Origin: Salinithrix halophila
Lineage (GTDB): Bacteria; Bacillota; Bacilli; Thermoactinomycetales; DSM-45169
DNA length: 64,000 nt
Direction of reading: 5' to 3'
NCBI RefSeq assembly: GCF_042650125.1
Contig: NZ_JBHSAP010000018.1
Location: 1 to 64,000 of the forward strand
This document shows, piece by piece, positions 8,336 through 16,175 of this stretch (within the stretch, counting starts at the first letter, position 1; each line of letters starts with the position of its first letter). Under the pieces are notes generated by a model. It was not told where the DNA came from. It made no database searches and was given only the letters and a program-made list of their open reading frames with translations. A program made the translations under genes and the position numbers.

Positions 8336-8393
8336 AGGGCCTAACCAAAAAGACGTGCCCCATTGTAAAGGCACGGTTTTTTGGTTAGGCCCT
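8336..8393. terminator. Long perfect hairpin, probably a bidirectional terminator
   Basis: AGGGCCTAACCAAAAA (8336-8351) pairs perfectly with TTTTTGGTTAGGCCCT (8378-8393), and an inner CGTGCC/GGCACG stem continues it. The A/T tracts sit within the arms rather than after them, so it may be a terminator or a miniature repeat. A nearby GTAGGCCTAAC at 8278 repeats part of the arm. Between it and the hydrolase, one frame reads DIVSAKWNRRVKVIDPDGW and stops just before 8466, possibly the tail of a lost gene. Confidence 0.5.
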
Positions 8394-8462
8394 CGTGGAT
8401 ATCGTTTCCGCCAAGTGGAATCGCCGAGTCAAGGTGATTGATCCAGACGGTTGGGAGGGACT

Positions 8463-9314
8463 TTAGTTGATCAGCTTGGAAGATAGCCATGGTCGGACAA
8501 CAGACAACACAGGGGTAGCCTGCATTGATTGTGTATGGTCCAGGCCGTCAAACACATGCACATCCCATCCGAATGATTCCAATTCCGTTCGCCGATTGAC
8601 GAGCGGACCGGCGATGTCCACCCGGGCGTCACCCCATCGCTCACCATAGTCGATCACATCGGCAGTGCCGGCAAAACAAAGATGGGGACATGCGATCCAC
8701 TCTTGGGCCGACCGGTCGTCAAAATCCTGCAAATGACTGTACAGCGTGACAAACTGCCGGGTTTGGTTTTCCGTCATGGCCACTTCAACGGATGACCAAT
8801 CATATTCCTCCGATGGTTGACGGTTTTCTTTTTGGGGGGTCGAACCAGAACCTGTCATTTCGTGGGCGGCGATGGTGACGCGCAACATCTCCGCATAAGG
8901 ACCGTCGATCGGAGGGTAACCGCCCATAATGAGAGCGGAAAGCCGGTCCGTCCGGATGGCCAGTTGCATTCCGGTCAGGGCGAGCCAGGAATATCCGTAG
9001 TAGGCGAATCTCTCGGCTTTTGCCGAGTCGGCGATGGCCAGCAGGTCACTGACGATATTTTCGGGCGTCAATGTATCCGGCTTGGGAACACTCAACACGT
9101 GGCCCTCGTAATCGAAGGCGACCACCCGGAACCGATCACTCAGACCCTCGATCAGATTGCGCCCGAGGGCGGGGTCCGCACCCCATTTAATCATCTCATC
9201 CGCTTGGGATCCTTCGACCGGATGGGGGTTGACCGGAAGCAAAAGGGTGGGTCCGTCGCCTTGAATTTCAACGTCAATCGCACTTCCATCATGCATGTTT
9301 GTTTTCAACGTCAT
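8463..9314 (-). CDS. Alpha/beta hydrolase
   Basis: 283 residues. The alpha/beta hydrolase layout is visible: an N-terminal strand (GPTLLLPVNPHP), the nucleophile elbow YYGYSWLALTG near residue 108, the acid in CFAGTADVIDYGERW and the catalytic His in FDGLDHTQSM near the C-terminus. The elbow reads G-Y-S-W-L, with Leu where Gly is usual in GxSxG, so activity or specificity may be unusual. It sits 12 bases downstream of a PadR-type regulator on the same strand and is probably under its control. Substrate unknown. The start follows GGGAGG. Confidence 0.82.
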   Translation of the reverse strand: MTLKTNMHDGSAIDVEIQGDGPTLLLPVNPHPVEGSQADEMIKWGADPALGRNLIEGLSDRFRVVAFDYEGHVLSVPKPDTLTPENIVSDLLAIADSAKAERFAYYGYSWLALTGMQLAIRTDRLSALIMGGYPPIDGPYAEMLRVTIAAHEMTGSGSTPQKENRQPSEEYDWSSVEVAMTENQTRQFVTLYSHLQDFDDRSAQEWIACPHLCFAGTADVIDYGERWGDARVDIAGPLVNRRTELESFGWDVHVFDGLDHTQSMQATPVLSVVRPWLSSKLIN

Positions 9315-9326
9315 CGCCTCCCGTTT

Positions 9327-9893
9327 TCAACGAACGTTTGACTCGTCGGAGAACTGATATTCGCCCGCTTGCAGTGACTGGATCAAATGCCGGGTTTTGA
9401 TGAGGGCGAATTCGATATATCCAATCCACAAGCCTACGAGTTCAGGGTGCCTGGACGGATCGGAAGGAACCGCTTCTGTTGGCAACGTCTTCAAAAAAGT
9501 GTCGTTTTCCTCCAATCGGGTGAGCCGCTCTTCCAGCAGTATGACGACCCGATTCCGGGGCAATCTGTCCATGAAGGCGATGCCGGAGGAAAACCATTCT
9601 ACATCGAAGCTGGTGAGCGCATCTTCAAGCAGGGATTCGAACTCGTCACACCCTTGCGGAGTCACCGTATACTCGGTGCGCGAGGGACCGCGCTTGATCA
9701 AATCTCCCGAATCCTCGGTTTTCAGCAGTCCCTGGGATTCCAGCTTCGTCATTGCATGATAAATGGAGCCGGGTTTGACCTTGGTCCAAGTCTCCGCCCG
9801 CCAAGCGGTGATGTCCCGATAAACTCCGTATCCATGAGAGACCCCTCGGCGAAGGATCGCTCCCAACACCAACAACCGTACTGCCGATGACAT
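9327..9893 (-). CDS. PadR-family transcriptional regulator
   Basis: 188 residues. The N-terminal winged helix is typical of PadR (VRLLVLGAILRRGVSHGYGV, then KPGSIYHAMTKLESQGLL and a wing at RTEYTVTPQG). The C-terminal helical part (EERLTRLEENDTFL and beyond) matches the longer Vir/AphA-like PadR form used for dimerisation. PadR proteins usually repress a neighbouring gene in response to a small molecule; the hydrolase 12 bases downstream is the obvious target. The ATG has AAAAGGAGG upstream, and a sigma-A promoter lies at 9924-9953. Confidence 0.9.
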   Translation of the reverse strand: MSSAVRLLVLGAILRRGVSHGYGVYRDITAWRAETWTKVKPGSIYHAMTKLESQGLLKTEDSGDLIKRGPSRTEYTVTPQGCDEFESLLEDALTSFDVEWFSSGIAFMDRLPRNRVVILLEERLTRLEENDTFLKTLPTEAVPSDPSRHPELVGLWIGYIEFALIKTRHLIQSLQAGEYQFSDESNVR

Positions 9894-9923
9894 CCCATCT
9901 CCTCCTTTTTCGCCCTCGATTTA

Positions 9924-9953
9924 TTATAAGCTCATTTCACGTCGCTAGTCAAA
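9924..9953 (-). promoter_or_regulatory. Sigma-A promoter of padR-hydrolase operon
   Basis: On the minus strand: TTGACT (9953-9948), an 18-base spacer, then TATAAT (9929-9924), 31 bases before the padR start codon. Confidence 0.7.
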
Positions 9954-10016
9954 TTTGAATAGTTGATGCCAGTGCACGCCGCTGGCGGACTGCTTCTCCC
10001 CTTTGAGAGATAGAAC

Positions 10017-10123
10017 TACCATATCGTGGACGGTCCCTTCTCAATTTCAACCCTGCCGATCACCCATTTCCGCTCGGTGTCCCCATTCGTGGAAGCGGCA
10101 TTCCCTCTCTTCACATAACGTAT
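10017..10123 (+). repeat. Dispersed repeat, copy 2
   Basis: About 75 bases from CCCTGCCGATCACCCATTT to TTCACATAACGTATA match copy 3 (15830-15939) at roughly 90% by eye. The left part matches copy 1. It abuts the T5orf172-like pseudogene. Confidence 0.65.
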
Positions 10124-10626
10124 AAGGCTGAGTTGGAGGCGAAGATTCTCCAATTGGAGGCTCGGTTGGCTGAAGTCGAAGGACAGGAACGGGTCTTCGA
10201 AAGGGAGCAAAATACCCGAGCCGGTTAGGTCTACATCATCTCCAACATTGGCTCATTCGGGGAAAACATCTACAAAATCGGTAGGACCCGTCGACTGGAG
10301 CCAATGGATCGTGTAAAAGAGTTGGGAGATGCTTCGGTACCTTTTGTGTTCGATGTTCATCATGCGATGGTTTTCAGTGAGGATGCTCCATCTCTGGAGA
10401 GGGCTCTCCATCAGGCATTCCACATAAGCGGGTTAACCTCGTTAATGAACGGAAAGAGTTCTTCAATATTACGTTAGCGTACGTTAGCGGACATTGAGAA
10501 GGTTGTTCGAGAAAATACGATAAGGTTGTGGAGTTCACCAAGTTGACCGTAGCAGTTGAATATCGGGAGACAGTAAGCTTCGGGAAAGAGAATTGGCAGC
10601 CGTACAATAAAAGGCTGTGGAAGTAG
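10124..10626 (+). pseudogene. T5orf172/MUG113 (GIY-YIG-like) domain protein, decayed
   Basis: A coiled-coil tail (KAELEAKILQLEARLAEVEG) leads into QNTRAG, then an in-frame TAG, then VYIISNIGSFGENIYKIGR and RVKELGDASVPFVFDVHH, which is the hallmark of the T5orf172 nuclease-like domain. After ALHQAFH the frame shifts to KRVNLVNERKEFFNITLA. A 10-base tandem duplication (ACGTTAGCGT twice, around 10474-10493) then breaks it again before DIEKVVRE, and another shift leads to VVEFTKLTVAVEYRET. It is clearly a dead gene, with its 5' half missing. Such proteins are common in phages and mobile regions. Confidence 0.75.
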
Positions 10627-11026
10627 GGGAGACCCTGCTTTTTTTGTTTTTTTGGGCCATGGTTTTACTCTTCTAGATGAATCAATGAACAGTTCACTGA
10701 TAAATGCTTGGAACGTCGATCGTACCCGGATAACACAGGATTCATCCAGATCCCCATTCGCACCAAATAACTCGGAACAAGTGTCATCTTTGCTGAAGGG
10801 TATCGCTTGGGGGAATTTGAATAAATCCTTAATGGGTGTAGGGTTTTCGCTATTGCCATGCCTCCCGTTACATTGAGATCCCTTATATGTATCCTCCTTT
10901 ATTCTACTTTTCTCTTTTATCTTTTCTGGATAAAGAAAGTTCATGCAAAAGGGGGGAAACGCCGACACTCCCCGCCGGACTGCCTGAATAAGATGGATGA
11001 ATGATCGCAGAAAGAGGGAATGCCCT
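10627..11026. other. Intergenic stretch without an assignable gene
   Basis: A short stem with AGTAGGG/CCCTGCT and a T run follows the pseudogene (about 10622-10648). On the minus strand AAAGGAGG near 10895 precedes a long open frame (PIKDLFKFPQAIPFSK and so on), but no start codon sits at the right distance and I do not recognise it. Probably a remnant. Confidence 0.4.
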
Positions 11027-11830
11027 ATGAATCTCGCTAACTATCCCGGGATTTCTGCAAGGCAACGATGGATTCCGGCCGTCACCAATAAACTGGGAAA
11101 TGCTATGCTTTTATCCGGCCATCCGTTCACCCGGGCCCATGTCCCTCTCACACGGATGTTGAATCAACAACAGCTGGAGATTTTTCTTGCCTGTTTTCCC
11201 CTGGTTTATTTGAAGCCTCTGTTTGGCTGTAGGGGAAAAGGTATCTGGCGGATCGACCGCCTATCCGGCGGCGAATACTTGCTTAGAGCCCGCAAGCGGA
11301 AACGTACGTATCGCCCGAAAAGTCAAAGAGAGCTGTGGCGAGTCCTCCGTTCTCTTCTCGGGAAACGCACTTACGTCATTCAACAGGGGATCCGAAGTGA
11401 AACCCGGAGTGGCCGCCCCTTTGATATACGGGTGCATCTGGTCCGGATCGATGGCAAGTGGCGGGAGGCGGGCATCGTGGGAAAGGTGGCTCGTCGGAAC
11501 AGCATTGTCACCAACCGGCACAGCGGAGGTATCCCAAAACCGGCGATCCATCTGTTCAGGAATGATTTGGGATACAGCCGATCACAGACCGACCAAATCC
11601 TGAAGGACCTGGAGCGAATATCCGTCCAAGCCACCCGGGTCATCAGCCGTTGCCATCCGAAATGGTGGGAATTCGGAGTGGATGCGGGCGTCGACTCCCG
11701 GGGAAAGGTCTGGATCTATGAAATCAATATCACCCCCGGAGGGATGGTCTTCAGGGACGCCGACCAGAAAGTGTTCTACCGAATGCTCCGTCTTCGCCGT
11801 ATCGCGAAGAAGCAGGCGGAAAGGCGCTGA
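11027..11830 (+). CDS. YheC/YheD-family endospore coat-associated ATP-grasp protein
   Basis: 267 residues from the ATG at 11027, which follows AGAGGGA; an ATG 30 bases earlier has no ribosome site. ATP-grasp features are visible: VYLKPLFGCRGKGIWRI early, the FDIRVHLVRIDGKW strand, the basic wall RKRKRTYRPKSQREL, and the metal-binding end WIYEINITPGGM with Glu and Asn. YheC/YheD proteins of Bacillus are spore-coat associated; their reaction is unknown, though the fold predicts carboxylate-amine ligation. It supports a spore-forming host. Single gene, with its own terminator. Confidence 0.85.
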   Translation: MNLANYPGISARQRWIPAVTNKLGNAMLLSGHPFTRAHVPLTRMLNQQQLEIFLACFPLVYLKPLFGCRGKGIWRIDRLSGGEYLLRARKRKRTYRPKSQRELWRVLRSLLGKRTYVIQQGIRSETRSGRPFDIRVHLVRIDGKWREAGIVGKVARRNSIVTNRHSGGIPKPAIHLFRNDLGYSRSQTDQILKDLERISVQATRVISRCHPKWWEFGVDAGVDSRGKVWIYEINITPGGMVFRDADQKVFYRMLRLRRIAKKQAERR

Positions 11831-11869
11831 AAAAAGCACCGTTGTAAAAGGCGACAACGGTGCTTTTTT
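11831..11869 (+). terminator. Intrinsic terminator
   Basis: AAAAAGCACCGTTGT pairs with ACAACGGTGCTTTTTT; perfect 10-bp core. Confidence 0.9.
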
Positions 11870-11909
11870 CATTTTCCCTCCCAGAGCCGTACATGTGTGG
11901 CTTTTTTGT

Positions 11910-12085
11910 TTAAACGATCTCCTTCACAAACAACACCTGGTCTCCACCGGGAATGGACAGGGATATCGTCGAGGAAGGCGTCACCCGATTCAAGCCTAAA
12001 TCCGAGTCGTTGGTGGAAGGCGATGGAACAACGGTTGACAGGTGAGGTGACGCAAAGTACCTTCAAAATGGATGTAAGCTTCTTC
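11910..12085 (-). pseudogene. GNAT acetyltransferase C-terminal remnant, copy 1
   Basis: On the minus strand: VTSPVNRCSIAFHQRLGFR, then LESGDAFLDDIPVHS, which is the second half of a GNAT domain. A shift to the next frame then gives GGDQVLFVKEIV and a stop. A small deletion near DIPVHS broke the frame, and the N-terminal half is absent. The last ~60 bases are nearly repeated at 14249-14297. Confidence 0.6.
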
Positions 12086-12115
12086 CTTGCATAGCGTATG
12101 AAGTTGGCACAAAAA

Positions 12116-12156
12116 ATCGTGACCGGGTGGTCACGATTGGTTTTGTTTGGTATAAT
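12116..12156 (+). promoter_or_regulatory. Operator-promoter of the tetR-monooxygenase operon
   Basis: A perfect inverted repeat ATCGTGACC-GGGT-GGTCACGAT at 12116-12137 overlaps a -35 (TGGTCA, 12128-12133). After a 17-base spacer comes TATAAT (12151-12156). This is the expected layout for TetR autorepression. Confidence 0.65.
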
Positions 12157-12175
12157 GAGGATGGAGTTGATTGCT

Positions 12176-12823
12176 TTGCCTGGAAAAGCATTTTTCAAAC
12201 TATCGAAAGAAAAACAGAGGGAAATTTATGAGGCCTGTCTGGACGAATTCATCGAGTACGGGTACGACTCGGCATCCACCAACCGGATTGTGAAGCGGGC
12301 CGGGACTTCAAAAGGGGTACTGTTCAAATACTTTACCAGCAAGGAAAAGTTGTTTTTGGAGTTGTGTGAACGGACGGCTGAACAGGTGTGGCGCGAACTG
12401 AAGATTGATTCGGAGAAACTGCCCGATGATTTTTTTGAGGCGCTTGGGGTCTTGGTTGCACGGGAAATCCGGTTCAGTCGTGAAAATCCCAAATCCTTTT
12501 CCCTGTTCCGCATGATACTGAAACAGCCAGAACATCCTGTCCACCAAAAAGCGATTTACCTGTTCAAAACAGCGTCCAACCTCTCCCTCGAATTGCTGGC
12601 CACCAGGTTGGCATGTCATTTTCGACCGGAGATTTCCACCGATCATGCGATTCAATTATTGATCATGATTTCCAATAAGATTACGGAACAGTTCATCGAA
12701 ACCGCACGACATGTGGATTGGGATGATCCAGAGGTCCTTTACGAACAGGTTTTCAAGGAAATGGAACCCTACTTCACCATTATCAAGTATGGAATCTATC
12801 CCCGCGAACACCCGGATGAGTAA
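12176..12823 (+). CDS. TetR/AcrR-family transcriptional regulator
   Basis: 215 residues from a TTG start. I chose TTG at 12176 because GGAG lies 9 bases upstream and the -10 box at 12151 would overlap or follow the in-frame ATGs at 12155 and 12161. The helix-turn-helix is clear: EACLDEFIEYGYDSASTNRI then KRAGTSKGVLFKYFTSKEKL. The C-terminal ligand domain is helical and variable. It sits 33 bases upstream of an FAD monooxygenase and behind a palindromic operator, so it probably represses itself and that enzyme until a small hydrophobic ligand binds. Confidence 0.88.
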   Translation: MPGKAFFKLSKEKQREIYEACLDEFIEYGYDSASTNRIVKRAGTSKGVLFKYFTSKEKLFLELCERTAEQVWRELKIDSEKLPDDFFEALGVLVAREIRFSRENPKSFSLFRMILKQPEHPVHQKAIYLFKTASNLSLELLATRLACHFRPEISTDHAIQLLIMISNKITEQFIETARHVDWDDPEVLYEQVFKEMEPYFTIIKYGIYPREHPDE

Positions 12824-12856
12824 TAGCCATGTTTCTGATTTCAAGGGGGGCTCCTT

Positions 12857-14017
12857 ATCAAGGTACTGATTGTTGGCGGCGGGATTGCCGGACTCACCCT
12901 GGCCGATTGTCTGCTTCGAACGGGACATTCCGTGACTGTCGTTGAAAAGGCACCGAAACTTCGTACGGAAGGCTACATGATCGATTTTTTCGGGCCCGGG
13001 TATGAGGCAGCCGAAGAAATGGGCCTGCGGGATGAGCTGGAGAAGATTCACTACCCGATCGAATCGTTAAAGTTTCTGAACCCCCAGGGGGAGGAGAAAT
13101 TTCCACTTTCTTACCGGTTTCTACGTAGTCTGCTTCAGGGCAAGCACTACAACTTCATGCGGGGAAACCTGGAACGTGTTTTATATGATCGCGTCAAAGA
13201 GCACGTCGACTTCCGCTTCGGAACCACGATTCAATCTTTCGTTCAAGATGCCGATCACGTCTACGTAACCCTCTCGGACGGTTATTCCCTCACCTGTGAT
13301 CTGTTGGTGGGAGCGGATGGCATTCATTCCAAGGTGCGTTCGTTAACCTTTGGGGAAAATCCATCGCCCCTCCATTTCCTGGGTTACAACACCGCTGCAT
13401 TCATTTTGGATAAGCAAGGGATGGATGCGAAATACCGTAATTCCTTCTACATGTTGACCCGTCCCAGGCGACAGGTTTCGGTCTACCCCATTGATGAGGA
13501 GAGACTGGCCACTTATTTCGTGTATCAATCACCCCGGTTGAACGAATCGATTACCAGGAAAACCATCGCCCGGGAACTGCGGTTCCATTACGGGGATCTG
13601 GGGTGGATTGTCCCCGAGCTGTTGGCCTTGGTGGAAACAGCGTCGGATCTGTACTTTGACGAGGTTTCACAGGTTCGAATACCTGAATGGACGAGGGGGC
13701 GCGTGACACTAATCGGAGATGCCTGTCAAGCGGTTTCGTTGATCGCGGGACAGGGGGCTTCCATGGCCATGGCCGGTGCATGGGTTCTCTCCCACGAGAT
13801 CGAAAAAGAACCGAACCTTTCCGTTGCATTGCAAAATTACGAGCAATTGATGCGCTCCCCCATTGCCAACATCCAACAATACGCCCGAAAGTTTGCGAAA
13901 TGGTTTGTACCGGAAAACCACTTGACACTTTGGATCCGAGAGTCCATCATGCGGTTGGCTGTTCATCCTCCATTCAGACGGTTTGTCAATCTGAACAGAG
14001 CAAAGCTACCCAAATGA
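12857..14017 (+). CDS. FAD-dependent monooxygenase
   Basis: 386 residues if translation begins at the ATC at 12857. The Rossmann dinucleotide motif VLIVGGGIAGLTLADCL starts at residue 3, so the true N-terminus must be here. The first ATG, GTG or TTG in frame is the GTG at 12932, which would delete this motif. AAGGGGGG lies 6 bases before the ATC, so either a rare ATC start is used or an ATG was mutated or misread. Further motifs are LLVGADGIHSKVR and the second FAD motif TLIGDACQAVSLIAGQG. The family (PF01494) includes aromatic hydroxylases and antibiotic-modifying enzymes; the substrate is unknown. Same operon as tetR. Confidence 0.88.
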   Translation: MKVLIVGGGIAGLTLADCLLRTGHSVTVVEKAPKLRTEGYMIDFFGPGYEAAEEMGLRDELEKIHYPIESLKFLNPQGEEKFPLSYRFLRSLLQGKHYNFMRGNLERVLYDRVKEHVDFRFGTTIQSFVQDADHVYVTLSDGYSLTCDLLVGADGIHSKVRSLTFGENPSPLHFLGYNTAAFILDKQGMDAKYRNSFYMLTRPRRQVSVYPIDEERLATYFVYQSPRLNESITRKTIARELRFHYGDLGWIVPELLALVETASDLYFDEVSQVRIPEWTRGRVTLIGDACQAVSLIAGQGASMAMAGAWVLSHEIEKEPNLSVALQNYEQLMRSPIANIQQYARKFAKWFVPENHLTLWIRESIMRLAVHPPFRRFVNLNRAKLPK

Positions 14018-14082
14018 CTGCAACCTAATAGGCCGGATGCATCTTTGCTTATAGGAGGAGATCTTGATCAGGGGAAGTATGG

Positions 14083-14160
14083 GCCGGAACGCTTTGTGGC
14101 TTTGTTGCCCGGATCGACCCTTACGAAAAATCCATCAAGCTACAGAACGGCGGGCTCTGA
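14083..14160 (+). pseudogene. YolD-like protein remnant
   Basis: About 25 codons, AGTLCGFVARIDPYEKSIKL then QNGGL and a stop. It matches the central beta hairpin of YolD-like proteins, which normally sit with UmuC-type polymerases. Both ends are missing. Confidence 0.45.
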
Positions 14161-14248
14161 TATAAAAGGTTATCGTAGCCGGAAGATCCACCGATGGATG
14201 AATGAGGGAGGAACACCCTAGGAGCCGCACTTATGTGGCTTTTTTTGT

Positions 14249-14660
14249 TTAAACAATCTCTTTCACGAACAACATCCGATCTCCGCCTGGATAGATATCA
14301 TCTAGTTTATCCATATGTCTCTGGGAGGGCTTGTTCAACCCGTCTTGCCAGAGCACTACATTTTCTCGTGGACACCCAAGAAATCGGCCATCCCTTGGTG
14401 AGTCATCCCGTGGATAGAGGCGAGCCTTGTTTAATCTGACCGAAGGAATACTCGGGAAGGGACTCGAAACAACCAAGGTAGGCAATGGAAACATTCAAAG
14501 CCTGAGACAAGAGTCGTAAGGTGCTTAGTTTCAGTTTGGTCTTACCGTATTCCAGCTTGCTTAAAGCTGTTAGACTGAGTCCAATACAATCGGATAGTTC
14601 TTGGATAAACAATCCCTTATTTTTATAATGTATGGAGCACTCTATTAGAAGGTTCCTTGA
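14249..14660 (-). pseudogene. XRE-family regulator remnant fused to GNAT tail (copy 2)
   Basis: Reading the minus strand from about 14660: KNKGLFIQELSDCIGLSLT then ALSKLEYGKTKLKL is one HTH. A stretch ESLPEYSFGQ then breaks into several frames that together spell a second HTH (ARLY, GMTHQGMADFLG, and LWQDGLNKPSQRHM). After DDIYP the sequence becomes GGDRMLFVKEIV and a stop, nearly identical to the GNAT tail at 11910. At least three frameshifts are present. It is a decayed two-HTH regulator joined to another pseudogene by recombination. Confidence 0.5.
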
Positions 14661-14674
14661 AGTAGAACGTAGAC

Positions 14675-14700
14675 AAAAAAGCCCTTAGCAAAGGGCTTAT
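14675..14700 (-). terminator. Intrinsic terminator of the VOC gene
   Basis: On the minus strand AAGCCCTTTGCTAAGGGCTT is followed by TTTTGT. Confidence 0.75.
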
Positions 14701-14729
14701 TTCTATGGAATTAGTATAAGAGTACCTAC

Positions 14730-15152
14730 TTATGCCTCGATATCCCACTGCGGATTCCAGACGACCTCCCACAAGTGACCATCTGGGTCTTGGAAGTGCC
14801 CAGAGTAACCACCCCAAAAGGTATCGTGAGCGGGCTCCGTAATCGTTGCACCAGCCTTATTTGCTTGTTCCATTACCGCGTCAACTTCTTCTTTACTACC
14901 TACGTTATGACCTATTGTAAACTCTGTGGGACTAGCCGGAGTTTGATGAACTTTTGCCTCATGAGCAATATCCTTGCGCTTCCATATAGCGAGCCTTAAT
15001 CCTTCTTGTAAGTCGAAAAAGGCAACGGCACCATGTTCAAATTCCTCTCCAACTATACCCTCTGTTGGCAACCCCAATCCGTCGCGATAAAACTTTAATG
15101 ACCTTTCCAGGTCGTCCACACCTAATGTAATGACGGTAATTCGAGGTTTCAT
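14730..15152 (-). CDS. VOC-family (glyoxalase/bleomycin-resistance-like) protein
   Basis: 140 residues from the ATG at 15152, preceded by GGGAGG. Paired beta-alpha-beta-beta-beta modules are visible: ITVITLGVDDLERSLKFYRD at the start, and GYSGHFQDPDGHLWEVVWNP at the end with the family's D-P-D-G-H and Glu. VOC proteins are metal-dependent lyases, dioxygenases or drug-binding proteins; this one has no telling partner. It lies 29 bases downstream of a SUKH-family gene on the same strand. Confidence 0.88.
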   Translation of the reverse strand: MKPRITVITLGVDDLERSLKFYRDGLGLPTEGIVGEEFEHGAVAFFDLQEGLRLAIWKRKDIAHEAKVHQTPASPTEFTIGHNVGSKEEVDAVMEQANKAGATITEPAHDTFWGGYSGHFQDPDGHLWEVVWNPQWDIEA

Positions 15153-15181
15153 AATGGGATCCTCCCTGTTTTTCAGGCCTT

Positions 15182-15655
15182 TTAACGATGACGATAGTAT
15201 TGATGGACGTTCTGTTGGGACCAATCCCAAAACTTTGTACCCTGGGCAATAATGAAGCGGTTCAGCCATAATTCAAAGTTTAGCCCTAATGTTTTGACAT
15301 CCTCTGTGAGGCTGGATTCCCACCACATGAGGTAATCCTGGTGGCCTTCTTTGAGCTTTTCACCATCCATCAATAAGTATCCCCCATCTTGATAGCCGAT
15401 GGGGTACCAGGTTTCTGGATGCAAGCCAGGCACCTGATTCTCTAGGATATCCGATATGCGATATAACTCAAATTGCCCTCCATACCAGGGTTCAAAAAAG
15501 TCCCCACCATGGCATTGCCAGGGGAACCTTGTCTTTTCCGGATCGTAGTACCGGCAGGGATACTCAAACGCTTTTTTATTGGCCAGCAACGGACCAACAG
15601 ATTCAGAGGCACTATCTTTGTCGGTCAGAAAGGTCACCGTAACGTCCGTATCCAC
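15182..15655 (-). CDS. SMI1/KNR4 (SUKH)-family protein, probably chimeric
   Basis: 157 residues from a GTG at 15655. From about residue 50 on (GGDFFEPWYGGQFELYR, PETWYPIGYQDGGYL, LNFELWLNRFIIAQG) it is a SUKH domain close to the gene at 29320. SUKH proteins are typically immunity proteins to nuclease toxins. The first ~50 residues do not match the SUKH N-terminus, and the same frame is open about 110 bases further upstream without a good start codon (WFEYSKGSREFRINEV). This suggests a fusion of an unrelated 5' gene fragment to a SUKH gene that lost its N-terminal quarter. It may not be functional. Confidence 0.6.
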   Translation of the reverse strand: MDTDVTVTFLTDKDSASESVGPLLANKKAFEYPCRYYDPEKTRFPWQCHGGDFFEPWYGGQFELYRISDILENQVPGLHPETWYPIGYQDGGYLLMDGEKLKEGHQDYLMWWESSLTEDVKTLGLNFELWLNRFIIAQGTKFWDWSQQNVHQYYRHR

Positions 15656-15829
15656 TTGATAAAACTTGGTGTTTTTAACTTCGTTTATGCGAAACTCCCT
15701 TGAACCTTTGGAATACTCAAACCAATTCCAGTCGACCTGTATATTCGAGAAATCTTCGGAAAATGGACCTTATGACGCCTTCATTTTCAGAGAATGTCAG
15801 TGTGTTTACTACTTCCAGCGGATATATCG

Positions 15830-15939
15830 GACTGAGAAGCCCCTCTCTCTTTCGCGACCCCAACCCTGCCGATTACCCATTTCCGTCCGGTGTCCCCTAT
15901 TCGCGGAAGCGGCATTCTCTTCCTTCACATAACGTATAG
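15830..15939 (+). repeat. Dispersed repeat, copy 3
   Basis: Matches copy 2 over its right ~75 bases, ending in the same TTCACATAACGTATA. The gene for a 55-residue basic protein starts 27 bases after the repeat ends, so the repeat may carry regulatory sequence for it. Confidence 0.65.
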
Positions 15940-15965
15940 AATCATCACTGCAGGGGGGATGGAAC

Positions 15966-16133
15966 ATGACCCGGACCCGTGTGAAAACGTACCAATACCG
16001 GATCGGGAAAAACAAATATCTTGTGGTGAAAATTATGCAAACCGCTACCGGCAAAACCGTACACGGGAACGTACTGGCAAGTAACGCCCTTAACGTTCAG
16101 ATCTTCAAGAAAGGGCGACGGAGACAGGGGTAA
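15966..16133 (+). CDS. Small basic protein, 55 residues
   Basis: ATG preceded by AGGGGGGAT. The protein is MTRTRVKTYQYRIGKNKYLV... and ends KKGRRRQG. It is strongly basic with alternating hydrophobic positions that suggest a small beta fold. It lies 42 bases before another small basic gene of similar size, and both end at one strong terminator. No family is recognised. A role in DNA or RNA binding or in the spore is possible but not shown. Confidence 0.55.
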   Translation: MTRTRVKTYQYRIGKNKYLVVKIMQTATGKTVHGNVLASNALNVQIFKKGRRRQG

Positions 16134-16175
16134 CGGGCGAAGCATCCCTGATTTTAGGGGGAAAGGGGAGAAACC

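Noticed and set aside
9955..16130. CRISPR array in the repeat-rich accessory region
   Set aside because: The three repeat copies are kilobases apart and differ in length; there are no regular spacers and no cas genes.
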